A DNA stretch of 64,000 nt from positions 558,001 to 622,000 of the forward strand of contig JAMZAV010001055.1 in NCBI GenBank assembly GCA_024449915.1, read 5' to 3'. The DNA comes from Sweltsa coloradensis. Lineage: Eukaryota > Arthropoda > Insecta > Plecoptera > Chloroperlidae. The translations under genes were made by a program, and so were the position numbers. The number at the start of each line of letters is the position of its first letter. Position 1 is the stretch's first letter. The notes under the pieces are model-generated. The model was not told where the DNA came from, ran no database searches, and saw nothing but the letters and a program-made list of their open reading frames with translations. Shown piece by piece: positions 1 through 12,056 of this stretch.

Positions 1-40
1 GCTCATCCATCAACGCGGCGGGACTTTAGCGTTTTCCTAG
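1..40 (+). mobile_element. 3' terminus of a Helentron-like non-autonomous element (truncated by window edge)
   Basis: The first 40 bases are the same 3' end found at 41799-41838 and, inverted, at 42422-42461. The end reads GCTCATCC, then a short hairpin (AACGC pairing with GCGTT), then TTTTCCTAG, and is followed by a T. The body lies upstream of the window. Confidence 0.7.
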
Positions 41-59
41 TGTAGAATTAAAATCCTTT

Positions 60-760
60 CTAATCACAGTTCGAGTTTTGGTTCTATCTTCATCCGTAAG
101 AGCGCTATACACTGCTTTATGTTATGCAAATACAAATTGCCCAATGTGAGCCCTGCGTGCAAAGTCACCCCTTTTCACGGGATACAGTGAATCAAGAAGG
201 AAAAATATAATTATCTCAGAACATTCCTTTTATGAACTAGGTAAGTGTTTTTAAATTACACATTCAAATGCAATATTAGCTACATGAACGTGGTGACAGA
301 TTCAATACCTGTAAGGCTGTATTGGCATTGCTTGGCTCAATTAAACCAAGAGAGCGTTGGTAAACTATTCAAATGTTTAACCTTGGACAGTGGGATGAAA
401 AGAACTGATGCATCTGTTCTGCTTGAATATCCACCTCGACATTGCAAGGATATCCGCATCTTTACATCGCTGCATGAATGCAATCTGCCCCATAGAAGTG
501 GTGTAATTATAACATTCCGCATCTTAGCTAGGTGCTCTGTATGCTAACAATTGTACACTGATGCGATGATCCATGAAACACATATTGTCCTAGTGGTGCC
601 GCAGTAGGATGTTCGTAATTATTCTACAATAGTCTATTGGTTGCAAAACGACGTCCCCAATTAAATTTAGAGCTGTTATAAGACGAGTAGGGCCCCTTGT
701 GGTTTTATATAAAATGGGGGGGGGAAAAATTTCTATCATAATATCTTGCTACACCGAAGT
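60..760 (+). promoter_or_regulatory. Conserved upstream region of gene copy A, with TATA box at 706-714
   Basis: This block is repeated upstream of copies B (about 13000-13700) and C (about 56210-57130). It contains a strongly conserved stretch around 376-510 (ATCAACCTTGGACAG-type start, CCACCTCGACATTGC core). It ends in TATATAAAA at 706-714, 90 bp before the ATG. Open frames on both strands here (for example 245-547 plus and 337-522 minus) shift between copies, so I read the block as regulatory or untranslated rather than coding. Confidence 0.55.
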
Positions 761-795
761 CAACGTGTCAGGATAATCTTCAATAAGGCGTAGAT

Positions 796-867
796 ATGGC
801 CACATTGGGAAGACTTCTGTGTTTCGTTGGGCTAGTTCTCTGCTGTGTGTATCTCCCCTCTAATGCG
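796..867 (+). CDS. Copy A exon 1: signal peptide exon
   Basis: Twenty-four codons starting MATLGRLLCF, with a hydrophobic core and Pro-Ser-Asn-Ala at the end, followed directly by GTAAGT in phase 0. The sequence is nearly identical to exon 1 of copies B and C. Reading on past 867 gives an artificial 75-codon frame through the intron. Confidence 0.7.
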
Positions 868-1200
868 GTAAGTTTTGACGTACATATGTTTTGTGCTCTG
901 GATACAAATACGATATTATCATTAGTTGCTATAAGATATTACTGTACAAATATTACTGATTGCATAACCAAAACGACAGTGCAATTTTTGCCATACAACA
1001 CCTTGGATACAATTTTGGTTTAATCGTTTGTACGAGGTGTTGTTTAATTTATATTTTATAAAAGTACTTACAACTATTTAAAATTATCAACTAAAAATTA
1101 AAAGGCAGTTTCGTGAATACAATTTTCGATAACAAGTGTTCATTCTTTAAGGGTTCATACAAAAATCTGCGTTTGGCCTTCTAAGATATTGATTTCATTA

Positions 1201-4200
1201 TAGTGGGGTAAAGATGTCTAAAATTAGTGCAAAATGTGAAACAAGCGCGAAAATTTGCATACAGACTAATTCAAGTGTGCTGAATCCAAAAATTTATGGC
1301 CCCAAGATGAACTACTAATTTTCTATGAGAAATTTAAAATGTAATTAGAAAATCAATTAAATTAAGAAAATAAATTTTATTCAACTAAATGTGGCAAGTG
1401 AGGTATTAAAAAAAAGAAAATAAGCATAAAACTTTTTTGATTTGATAAAAGTGAAATTTAAGTAAGATAATTAAAAAATCAATAAATTTAAAAAAAAAAT
1501 TCAAATATGCAATTAACACTACAATAAGATGAAAAGTTTGGAAATTTTTGCATTTTCTAGTTACTTAATCTTAAACCATAAAAGTAATTTCATAATGGCC
1601 CAAATTATAAATCATAGTTTAATTAATAATTTTTTTAATCAATTTTTATGTTTTTGTTCTAAAAAATATCAGGGGACATATCAAACTGTAGCATTTTTTT
1701 CAGTAAAATTTTTTTAAGAATTTTTAAATTTGAAAAAATTTTTAATTTTCAATTCATTTAAATATTAATGAACAAAAATTTTGAAGAAATAATTTAAAAC
1801 ACGTTTACGTATCCTAAAGGTTTAACATGTTTTTGTCAAAGTAAATTATTTTTTTTTTGCGCATGAATAAATATGGGGGCCCGACTTAAAATTAAATGTG
1901 CTATTGAATGCAATTGGTACATTTTTTTCACCCAAATTTTTAAAATTCACAATCCCATTAACAATGTGAAAAACCTTGGCGATTCGTTTAGGAACCATTT
2001 TTTTAAATTTAATTTTTTGTAGGTTCACCTTTGTTCAAATTTTATTACCATTTTTGCATGACACATGTGATTACACCACAGCACTTTGTCATCACACAAT
2101 TACACATCACTTCTTGGCACTTTTCTGTCCGTACACAGATGAGGCATAGTAAAGACTTTTTAAACGAACAGCATTTAGGTCCCAATTAATCGCAGCAAAA
2201 TTTTACAAATTAAACGGCTTGCAAGCACCAAAGTAGAAACACAGAGTGTGATTTCGAAAAATTATATTTTTTTAAAATAACATAAATCATTATTTGAACT
2301 AGTAAAAATATTTACCTCGGGAAAGAAAAGTCCAAAACGGCTCGTAGCCTGTTTCGTAGTGCGCACCCCCGTCAGGGGTTCTGGAAGTATGGCAGCTTGA
2401 ACCAAGCTTGTCCCAAACTTGCCTGTTGGTAACACTCGTTTTCCCATGTTCTTTGGGGCTGCTTGAGTTTTGGGAATTTCCAAGCTTTTATTTTTTTTAG
2501 TGACTTACTGTTTTCGGCAATCATTCATGTTGTGCGATGAACTGGATCGTACATTCGACAACGAAGCGTTGAGAATTGACTTTGGCCCAATCAGATACGA
2601 CCTCGGGAGCTTTTGACAGTGAAGTAAACACAGGAGTGCTTCCAGAAAGTGACCAGTACCATCACGGTTTTCTTGCTTTCCCGGAGAATGACACATGCGT
2701 CACACCCACTGAACGCGTCCAGAATGGCAAGGCTGAACATTAGCTTCCCAAACTTTGCGCATTCTCATGCATGGAAGTAGCGTTTATGCTTACCACACCA
2801 AATCTTCTAAATTAATCCATATTTAATTTATGATAACTTGCATCTAAAAGAGCACGTCCGAATCTACAGTGTTAAATTCTAGTCGGCAATTAAAAAAATT
2901 TGAATGTTTTGCAAAAACGCCCGGCCATCGTTCTTCGTGAGTGCAGGGAAAATTTTCGGCTGATCTAATTGTCAAATGCTCCAAGGTCGTATTGATGCCA
3001 ATGTCAATTCTCGAACGTTCTTGTCGAAATGTACGATCGCAGTTCATCTACACAATCAGGAATGATTGCCGAAGCGTAAGTCACTAAAAAGAATAATTTT
3101 GGAAAAATTCAAAAAACTCAAGCAGCCCTCAAAGAAAATGGAAGCGGCTGATTCCCAAGCGGGACCTTTGGGGACAAGTTTTGTTAAAAGTGCCATACTT
3201 CCAAAACCAACGACTGGGGCTGCGCACTACGAAATAGGTAGGGCCCTTTGGGGGACTTTTTTCCCAGGGAAAATATTGGTACTAGTTCAAATAATGATGA
3301 TTTTATTATAAAAAATATAATTTCGTATCACACCCCCGGGTTTTTCTAATGCAGGTGTCTTTTGCAATGCCGTTAATTAAAAAAAAGTAAGATGACTGCA
3401 AGAAATGGAAACCCCAAAAGCTGTTGCTTTGGGAAAAAAGTCTTTCTATGCTCTCATCTGTGTATTGGACAGAGGGTGCTCAAGAAGTGATGTGTAATTG
3501 TGTGATGAAATGTGCAATTGGGAAACCCCATCATGAATCTTTCGATATGGTAATAATATAGTCAAAGGTGAACTTACAAAATTAAGAAACAAAATATGGT
3601 TCCAAAAGGAATAAAGCCTAGGTTGCTCATTTTTAAGGCATTGGAATTGATAAATTTGGTGTGAATAATAATTCCAACTTTCAATAGCATCATTTAATTT
3701 AAAATGTAGGCCCTATTTAATCATGCTGCAAAAAAAAATAATTTACCGACAACTATTTTACCTTTAGGATAGCGAAAACGATTTTTTAAAATTATTTTTT
3801 TAATTGTTGTTCATTAATATTAACAAAATTTGAACATTTATTTTTGAAAAAATATATCTACAAAAAAAAACTTTTTCTGGAAAAAGCTATATTGATAGTC
3901 ACATGATAGTTTTAGAAAAAAATAAATTTATTGATTAAATAAAAAAGTAATTAAACTATGTTTTATGTTTGTGACATTATCAAAATTATTTTCCATTTGG
4001 GTTGGCCCTAAAAACTATGAAAATGAAAATTCCCAAAACTTTTCATATTGTAGTTTTTAAAATTAAAATATTTGTTTTTGTATTAATTGATTGATTTTTA
4101 TTAATCTTTAAATTAAATTTTCACTTTTATAAAATAAAAATTTTGGGTATGCATTATTTTTTTTTCATTAAATCCCTAACTTGACCACTTTGAGTTAATA

Positions 4201-4385
4201 AATCCGATTATTTTAATTTTAATTTGATTTATTAATTTACATAATTACTCATAGAAATTAGTGGTTCATCTTGGGGCCATAAATTTTTGGATTCAGCACA
4301 CTCGAATTAGTCAGTATGCAAATTTTGGCGCTTGTTTCACATTTTGCACTAATTTGGCAAACTGAAAGACATCTTTATCCCACTA
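1201..4385. mobile_element. 3.2-kb foldback DNA element with long inverted arms
   Basis: The left arm (1201 to about 2700) and right arm (about 2880-4385) are inverted copies, meeting in a short spacer near 2750-2850. The ends read TAGTGGGGTAAAGATG and its complement, and the element is flanked by TTA on both sides (1198-1200 and 4386-4388), a likely 3-bp target duplication. Each arm carries a related short open frame (2262-2483 minus, 3066-3311 plus) sharing a Gly-Thr-Ser...Ala-Ile-Leu-Pro core. The frames are too short and degenerate to assign to a transposase. A 3-bp TTA duplication suits PIF/Harbinger-type elements, but that is inference. It lies in intron 1 of copy A. Confidence 0.7.
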
Positions 4386-5677
4386 TTAGGTTATGCTGTG
4401 TGCATTGTGTGTTTCTTAAAGCTGCTTATCTTTCACACTGATAAAAACCTACTAAAAAACGTATGATACTCCATTAGTTCAATATATAAAAAATGATTTA
4501 AGATACTTTGACTGATATGAAAAAATTCCGTACCACTATATTTTAAGACCTGATTTTTAGTAGGAATTTTGATATTTTAATTGCTTGAAAGATTTTTTTT
4601 GTCAGATGTACAGACGGCTGTAGTGACGACTATATAGCTTTCAAATGTAAAACTGCACAATACAAACAGCAGATGTCATGACTGACAAATGCAAATTACT
4701 ATGTTTTAAGAAACACTTTTCATAATTCATGTTGTTAAAGGGGCTAAAAAAAACCAAAAATATTTTTTACCATGTGATCTTTAGCACAATACTACACTTA
4801 AATTACCGTTTAAAAAAATTAATTTTGTAACTGGATTTAAAGGTTTTTTTTTAAATTTTTTTTTGATCCAGAAATTTGCAAAAATTTGGTTTTTTGGAAA
4901 AATTTCCTAAATCGGCTTTAACCCTTTTTTTGGTCCACATAGATACCCGGGATAGTACCAATCTAAAATGTCCCTTTATTACATCGTGTCTTTAAACATG
5001 CCCCAAAATACCCTCAAAAACGCAAAAATAGCATTCCAAAAAAACACACCCCCTCTTTGGGAATCCAATTTTGACCAACTACTTCCCCAAAAATTACAAA
5101 ACAAAATATAGAGAATTTAAAAAAAAAAGGCTGTCGAGTACGTCAATAATGGCCAATTTTTTTTTTGGGTCAAAACCTCCAAAGGGCACGGGGCATAAAA
5201 AACCCCCCCCCTGTTTTTCTTAGGGGGGATTTTTGCCGATGGGACCTAGCTCGAAAAATGTCATGTTTGAAATTTTTGGTAGGTCATGGTGGCCCCAAAA
5301 ATTTTTGTTAATTGCTAAATTCATTTCAGTTAGCCCTTTAAAGAAATATATTTTTTTTAGTTTAGCGGTTAAATACCCTTTAATAATTTAATTATATCTT
5401 TTATTTGGACATACTAAGGTACAGTTATGTTTTCATATTTATCAAAAAATTCAATGTTATTCGATATTGTTATTTTATTAGTTATTATTTATTTATTGTG
5501 TTATTTATGTTATTGTGATGTTATTTAGTATTGTTATTCGATACAGATATTATAATGTGGTTATAATTTTTGTTAATCATTACAGTTGTGCATATCTTAA
5601 ATAAATTGCTATGATGTCATCGTAATCGATACGTGCATGGAGTTGCAGATAATGGTTTTTCTCTCTTACTCCTATAG
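4386..5677 (+). other. Remainder of copy A intron 1, no gene seen
   Basis: AT-rich sequence with many homopolymer runs. Around 4660-4740 it matches intron 1 of copies B (27595-27660) and C (57855-57920), showing it is host intron sequence. No coding region or clear mobile element is visible. Confidence 0.5.
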
Positions 5678-5830
5678 GATAAGTTTAGGTTGATCTTGAA
5701 GGCAGTCCGCCATTGCAAGGTGCCCCCGTCTTTCCCATTTATTTCCAAATATGAAGATCCTAAGTAAAAGGAAACTTCTTTAAATTTTTATGGTAATGTT
5801 GAGATCCATAAAAATCTCAATTTGACCAAG

Positions 5831-7907
5831 GTAAAGTTTTCAACGGCATTGATATTTTTTTATGAGGAAAATGACACTACCGCTGATATTTAAACCACGC
5901 AAAAGGATCTGATTTTAGTAATTTACCAAAAATAATCGAAAATAAATAAGTGGCTATTAAAGTTTGAACTAAATCCAACATGAAAATATTTTAAAAATTT
6001 TTAAATCAGGGGGGTAATTGAAGTAAAAAATTTTCAAATAAAAAAAATTCCAAAATTGTTTTTTTCGAAATTCAAGGCGATATAAGTCCCTTTTTTTTTT
6101 ACTTTTCATACGTTTAGTGAAGAGTTTACGTCAACTTTTTAGAAGTAAAATTCAAACATTGTACTCGTTAACCTTGGTTTTGGTGGTGATGAGAGGGGGG
6201 GGGGGGGGTATTTTTAAACGATAGTTAGTATTAGAATTTTTGTGAAAAAGAAGAATCCTAAAAAAATTATAAATTTTGATTTTTTTTGAAAGTTTGGTTT
6301 TATATTAAAAAAAAAAGAATAGTAAATTGCAATATAAAATTTTGGGGTACTTTTTAATTTTAAAGAGAGAATGGAAAATTTGGGAGAAAGGCAATCCTTC
6401 CCATAAGTATTACGATGTAGGAAAACGGATATTTTAGTTAATTCTGGATTTATCTGTCCAGAAAGAGACTATTTTACCCCAAGTACCAAAGTCTAAAATC
6501 GGACCCCCTTTATGGAATATATATTATATAAATTTTTTAAAAAAGGGAATTTTTTGGGAATTTTTTTTTTTGAATGAAGTTTTTGAAAAAAATACTGGCA
6601 TAAGTTTAAAAGTCTTGAAGGTTGGGGGGCGGCTGGGAACTTCCCCCTGTCAAAAACAGGTACTACATTAAGGACTTAATTGAATACGTAAAACATTTTT
6701 TTTTGTTTTTATTTTGAAAGATTTTCAGTTTAAAATGTAAGCTCAAAAATTGCACCAATTGCAGAATGATGTTTTTTAAATGGTTTCTATCCATTGTTAC
6801 ACCATGTCAATATTTGTTCTTAGGAACATTCCCCATTGTAATTTGGACAAAATACCAAGTTTGGGCCCATTATTTATTTTTTATTGTTATAGTCCGCAAG
6901 ACTAAATTTCCCGTGAAAGCCGTTACACTATGTACTTGTTTTTGCACAATTTGACCCAATGTAGATGAGGGAAGATAGCTGGGTAGACTCTAAATAATTT
7001 TATTTATTTATTATTTTTTTAATGTGATAGGTGTCACCAATGTAAAAGTTTATCAGCATTGACGACCACGGCAAATAAATTGACAAGAAGTTTAATAAGT
7101 TCAACTTTAGCAAAGTTCACCAGTTTTTATGACGTTCAACCAAAGCCGAGCAACATTTTGTCAGTGATCATTTTGGTTTTGTGATTTTTTTATACTGATA
7201 TTTCGTGGTGAAGAGAGTATCTGATATATGGTTTTTTTGACGCTAGAGTGACGACCGGACTGTTCCACAAAAGCTTCAACAACAATACTATTGGTAAGTT
7301 TTTTTTTGTTTTATTACTTTTTTTTGCAAGATAGACGTCTATAGAGGGACGGCATAAATCGTGTGGGGATTTTTGGGTTTTTCGTTTTTTGGGGGCGCTT
7401 GTAAAACCACTGGAGGGAAACCGCACACCGACCCTCTCTTTGCCCCGGAGCCGTACCACGAAGTGTGCAAGTTTTTACGTTTTAAGTTACTTTTTCTTTT
7501 AAGCGGTTTTATTCTTTATGAGTAGGGGTTTATATTTGTTTTGGTAAGTAGTTTTGTTAGTGTGGATTTAAATTATTGGATCTTGCCTTTTAAATGGATG
7601 CGTACTTTGGAAAAATCTTAGCATAGGCACTTTAAAAAAATTTTAGTTTATCAGAATTTGCTTGGTGATTTTTGCGTGTCTCGGGAGATTCTGTCCAGCT
7701 TGATGATCCCCCCCCTGTAAATTAATTTTTTTCTGTTTTCAATTTTGGTTTTTTGTTCGCTCGTCGATGGTTTAGGGGTATAAGGTGGCTTTGGTCGCTT
7801 TTAAAATTTTTTATCCTGCACAAATTTTGTTTTTGTGAATACTCTAAATATGAATTTGTTTTTTTTTATACATTTAAAATTAAATTTAAAATGAATGACC
7901 GTTGCAG
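5831..7907 (+). other. Copy A introns 2 and 3, with SINE remnants
   Basis: Intron 2 carries a 14-base G run at 6195-6208, at the same place as G runs in copies B and C. SINE1 remnants are visible: the tail GGGTAGACTCTAAATAA near 6980 and the body motif GCTCGTCGATGG near 7758. Nothing else is recognisable. Confidence 0.45.
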
Positions 7908-8514
7908 CAAAACATTACTGCCCCTGTCGACTACGACCTGCATGGGAGATCCTGGTGGAGCGATATTAAGAGGTCCGTTGTCTAGATTTTAAAATGTTTT
8001 TACGACGGAGTGGTTTACTGTATGGGTCTATATGTTGATGCCAGAAGGACACCTTGAATTTGTTTAAAACTTATCGTTTTACTTACCCAACGCGCATTTT
8101 TGTTAGTGGAGGGCAAATTTTGCCAAAAACCAAATGGCAGGTGTTTATGTTTTATAAGTGTGCATTTTCGCTGATTCCCCTAACAAACCTTGTTTGAAGT
8201 ATACAATTGCAATTCAAAAATAAAAAATTTTTACGTACTTGTATTCAAAACTTTTTAATAGAGATATTTACGTGGTCGTTTATGATCAGTGGATTTAATG
8301 CATTTTTGCTTTTTAATAGAAATGACAAAACCTTTTTGTAATTTTGCTTTTAATAGTAGAGTAGAGAGTAATGTTTATAGTGTTTCAAGTAAAGACATTT
8401 TAATTATCTCATCTTATTACAAACTTGAGTTTATATTCAAAAAAAAAAGAAAAACACATTCACAGTCTTTTTACTTTATTTGTTGCTTAAGATTAAATTG
8501 CACAATATGCCCTT

Positions 8515-8520
8515 AATAAA
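8515..8520 (+). terminator. Polyadenylation signal of copy A
   Basis: AATAAA in the context CCCTTAATAAA, matching the conserved contexts at 39565 (copy B) and 62446 (copy C), each about 455-515 bp after the stop position. Confidence 0.6.
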
Positions 8521-9090
8521 ATTAAACGTTAAATATACCATTTTCTGTCTTTAATTGGTATTGGAAAAATTAAAGTATTTTGTTGTGATTTATTCTCCTT
8601 TTTTCCCGATGCAACTCTGAGGGTTTTGTTACACTTTTTTTTTGGTATAACCTTCTTCTACTGAACCCTTTATTTTCCAATAATAATTTGCTTGTTGCGC
8701 CGATTCCCCTTTATTAAATCACGGTTCAACTCTTTTTTGTTTCCAATGATGCGCGGAAAAATTGTAAAAAAAAGGGATTCTATTTTGCAAAATAAGGGGA
8801 TAAGATGTTTTCGACGAAAAAATCGTCATTTTAGTTGTAAAAATTTCGGGTGTTTCGAATATGAAATTTTAAAGGAAATTTTTAACAAAAAAAAAAATGA
8901 TAATAGATAACGTCCGACACGCATGTTCAATCTTTATCCTGGTCGAAAAGCTGGAGACGATTGGGAGACCTGGTAAAGCAGGGTTTTAATATCAACCTTT
9001 TCCTGCTTTGCTTTTTTAATTCCGTTTAAAGGACTAGGGTGCCAGTGTCACACCTGTGACGGTTTAAAGGGGGAATGCAAAAATTTAAAG
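8521..9090 (+). other. 3' flank of copy A, shared with copies B and C
   Basis: Around 8640-8760 the sequence (GGTATAACCTT and TTTCCAAT motifs) matches the flanks at 39712-39810 and 62568-62620, so the duplicated unit extends past the polyadenylation signal. No gene is visible. Confidence 0.45.
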
Positions 9091-9092
9091 CC

Positions 9093-9557
9093 TTATTTTA
9101 AGAAAAAACCCCCTACGAACTGCAAAAAAATTTTTTTAGTCCGTGTCTCCTTCATCCATTTATGTTTAATGGGTATTTCCTCAATGTGGCACAAGTAGAA
9201 AAATACGCCTTTCACGGGATTGAAGATTATTCGATAGAAATTGTTATCACTAAGCATCAGCAGACTACGAACCTGCATGTTTCTGCTTGCTCGTAGTTGA
9301 CCTCTTACAAAGTCAAAACTCTGGATGCAAGTTACATCAACTGCATTTTCAAATTCATAGTTCTCTTCAATTCGCTGAATGACCATTTCTGGGGATACGA
9401 AATAAGGTAAGTTTTCTTTGCTTATGTCAATTAAATAAACTGTTTTCAGTGATAGGATGAGCAAAGCGGAGACTTCAATTTCCCTTACCCCGAGAAAACT
9501 CGTTTTTTTAAATTCATTGTTCTCTTCAATTCGCTGAGTGGCCATTTCTGGAGACAC
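9093..9557 (-). pseudogene. Unrecognised exon-like fragment, partly in tandem duplicate
   Basis: An open frame on the minus strand contains a segment reading SPEMVIQRIEENYEFENA then CIQSFDFVRGQLRAS. A diverged relative with the same order (SPEIVTRRFYESYKFENV, CIQNFDYVRGQLRAS) lies at 51499-51741. In both, the similarity starts just after a CCAG acceptor-like site, so it looks like an exon of a host or element gene. I do not recognise the family. Part of it (about 9344-9510) is repeated at about 9511-9675 together with the start of a Helentron-like element. Confidence 0.4.
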
Positions 9558-9613
9558 GAAAAATCGTAAGTTTTCCTTGTTTATGTCAATAAAACAAACC
9601 GTTTTCAGTGATT

Positions 9614-9990
9614 GGATGAGCGAAGCGAAGACTTCAATTTTACTTACTCCGAGAAAACTAGCTCAGGTGATTTTTTTTAGTCTGTTCGCTCTCTACTTGC
9701 CAAACGGCATTTGCGATCTTGATGAAAATTGGAGAGGACCTTCGAAGTCTGTGAACTTTGATCTTCCAATTTTGGGGTCCAATCGAAGAAATATTTCCTT
9801 TGAACATCGTACTTTTACGAGTCTTTCGATTTTAAATGGGATATTTTTTCGGTATTTGGCCCGCGACCGGGCAAACGGCTACTGCAATCTTGCTGAAATT
9901 TTATGGAAACGTTCTAAATCACGGAACCAGATATTTTATGATTTAACGACAATCGAAGGAATATTTCCCATAAAAATCGTACCTTGAAGG
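9614..9990 (+). mobile_element. Helentron-like element 5' end and body (partial)
   Basis: It starts GGATGAGCGAAGCGAAG directly after TT and continues with the family body (CAAACGGCATTTGCGATC, ATCGAAGAAATATTTC). The usual 3' end is not found downstream, so the copy is truncated or chimeric near 9990. A second 5' end (GGATGAGCAAAGCGGAG) lies at 9455 in the upstream tandem unit. Confidence 0.55.
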
Positions 9991-11657
9991 CAATGATTGG
10001 CCACAAATATCAACCTCAATATTCTCACTACTTCAAGCCTATACACATTCTTAAATCAATATTGTAACGTAAGAAAATCATCCATACTCACCCAAAAAAA
10101 TACTAACGTACACTCTTTCAACACACGTCATAAAAAAATACGTTCATCTCAACTAATGCTGTACTAATTTAGGGCAGACACAAACTAAGATGATATAAAT
10201 AAAAATCTATACAACCACCTTCCTCGAGATATGACATATATTTAAAGCTACGATAGCTTCAAATCGGAACTTACACAAATTTTTAATACAAAAAAGCAAC
10301 ATAATTACTGCATACTGTATTAATAATTGTTCATTACAGAGTTAAATGAAGCGTGCAGAAATTTCCTTGTGTAAAAGCGCGAAAGCTAACACATGCGATT
10401 GGGATATCAGCTTTAGCTTGTATACAGAGACCCCGTAACATCAAGCATTTCGATCAACAAAGACACCGACTCACCTGGATGTGTTGACCAAGGAGGTGGT
10501 GTTGACCAAACAAACTCTACTTAGCATCTCGCTATTAAAAAAATCTTAACAAATATTTTATTAAATATAATATTTATGATATTATATTATATATATTATA
10601 TTATATATATTTATTAAATATTTATTAAATATATAAAATAACATAAAATGGCGTCCAGAATTTAATAAGTCGAACCTTCTGCATGTATGTGGTATTCGTA
10701 ATTAAGTGGTTGGTGGTTGAAAATGATGAGTTGTTTATGACCGAGTAATTAGAACATGTATTAGAGGTAACACCAGTCTTCACCGACAGAAGAGAATCAT
10801 TTACTGTATTCCCACATATCCCTGGATGACGAGATTAAGACGCAATATATGTGCACGAATACACAACATGGATTTCAAAGGATCGTGCACAGCTTGTGCT
10901 TTATTTGCATGACCCAAATTATTGTTTAGTCATTCTGAATCTCCATCTTCAACTTGAGACCTCTAGCTTGCTCGTCGAGACACGGCGAACCATCGTCGCA
11001 CATTTATGTCTGAAGCACAACAACCTCCCCCAAGTAATGAGTGACTCTTAATTGGGTCAATACGAGTTTGCTATCTGTACGCTTATGCTTAAAGGACAAT
11101 AAATGAATGATTTATATTTAAAAAAATCAGTATTTTTTATTCGTTTTATTAAATTTTATTTTATTAAGTTTGAGGTTCCGGAACATTATTTTCATAAATT
11201 ATCTTGTCTGGACAGACTTATATATTATTAATTATTGAAACAAAATATTTTAGTTAAGAGCTTTGAAGAAATTGAGGTTGCTATAACACGCTAACTAAAA
11301 ATTCTAAGTGTTGTTTCTAATTTCGTAGGCCTAATGGTATAAATGAAAACCAGTTTACAGTTAATTACCATATTATTATATATAACCTACCTAATAGTGA
11401 AATCACCTTCGATTGCCATGTCAATTTTTAATTTTAGAAACACCAAACAGTGAAATCACATAATTTTCGATGAAAAAAGTTATAATTTTAGAAACTTGAA
11501 TAATACATACTTATGAGTATGACCATTGGAAAGAAAATATTGTTTTTTGATATGTTCCCGTGAATCAGGGATACTTAGTACAGTTTTGAGTTTCTTTTAA
11601 ATGTGAAAGTTAAATTTGTTATTAAATATAAACTAGTCTTCTTGTAAAAGTGTTAGT
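9991..11657 (+). other. Intergenic region shared with the upstream flank of copy C
   Basis: 10800-11040 matches 53120-53270 (ATCCCTGGATGACG, GCTTGCTCGTCGAG motifs) and 11160-11230 matches 55846-55920 (CCGGAAC, ATCTTGTCTGGA). The segment therefore belongs to the unit duplicated between copies B and C. A TA-rich stretch lies at 10565-10640. No gene is supported. Confidence 0.5.
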
Positions 11658-12056
11658 CCTGGGGGTCTATTTTTACTAATTGTGACAACATTCGATCGTC
11701 AACGACAAGCGACAATAGTCGACCGAAACGACAACTTAAGTGAGAAGAACAATTGAGAACTGCCTCCTCGAATTTTCATAATTATACCCAATTAAATAGT
11801 AATTACTCACATTTGCCCTATGTAGATGTTTCGTTTCGTCCATTTCGTTATGGAGTAAGGGCATATGAGCAGATGGCATTAAAAGTCTTTAATGTGTAAT
11901 TGTTGTCATTACCCAGCTTGTATACACAAACAGACCAACACAGTTTGTATAGCTGCATTCAGTTGCGTGACTATTAATAAAGTTGACGTTTAGGTAAAAT
12001 ACTGTTGCTTGTCGCTGTCGATTGATTGTTGTCATTAAGTAAATAGATCCCCAGGG
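11658..12056. mobile_element. About 400-bp MITE with about 60-bp terminal inverted repeats
   Basis: The left end CCTGGGGGTCTATTTTTACT and the right end, read inverted as CCCTGGGGATCTATTTACTT, extend through matching ACGACAAGCGACAATAG-like sequence. No open frame is present. The target duplication could not be fixed. Family unknown. Confidence 0.6.

Larger units (their letters stand above)
796..8062 (+). pseudogene. Copy A of the secreted DUF1091/ML-like family, disrupted
   Basis: All four exons found in copies B and C are recognisable in order. Exon 1 (796-867) is intact and encodes a signal peptide followed by GTAAGT. Exon 2 (5678-5830) keeps its splice sites but is 153 instead of 156 bases and runs into a stop after about 29 codons. 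Exon 3 (about 7326-7484) lacks one base near its start, meets a stop immediately, and has lost the GTAAGT donor (TTTTAAGT). Exon 4 (7908 to about 8062) has deletions after its tenth codon or so and its stop triplet is changed. A polyadenylation signal remains at 8515-8520. As written it cannot make the family protein. Many differences sit in homopolymer runs, so part of the damage could be consensus error. Intron 1 carries a 3.2-kb foldback element. Confidence 0.75.

Noticed and set aside
245..547. 100-codon ORF and its antisense partner upstream of copy A
   Set aside because: The related blocks before copies B and C shift frame and carry stops at different places. Conservation is at nucleotide level without a constant frame.
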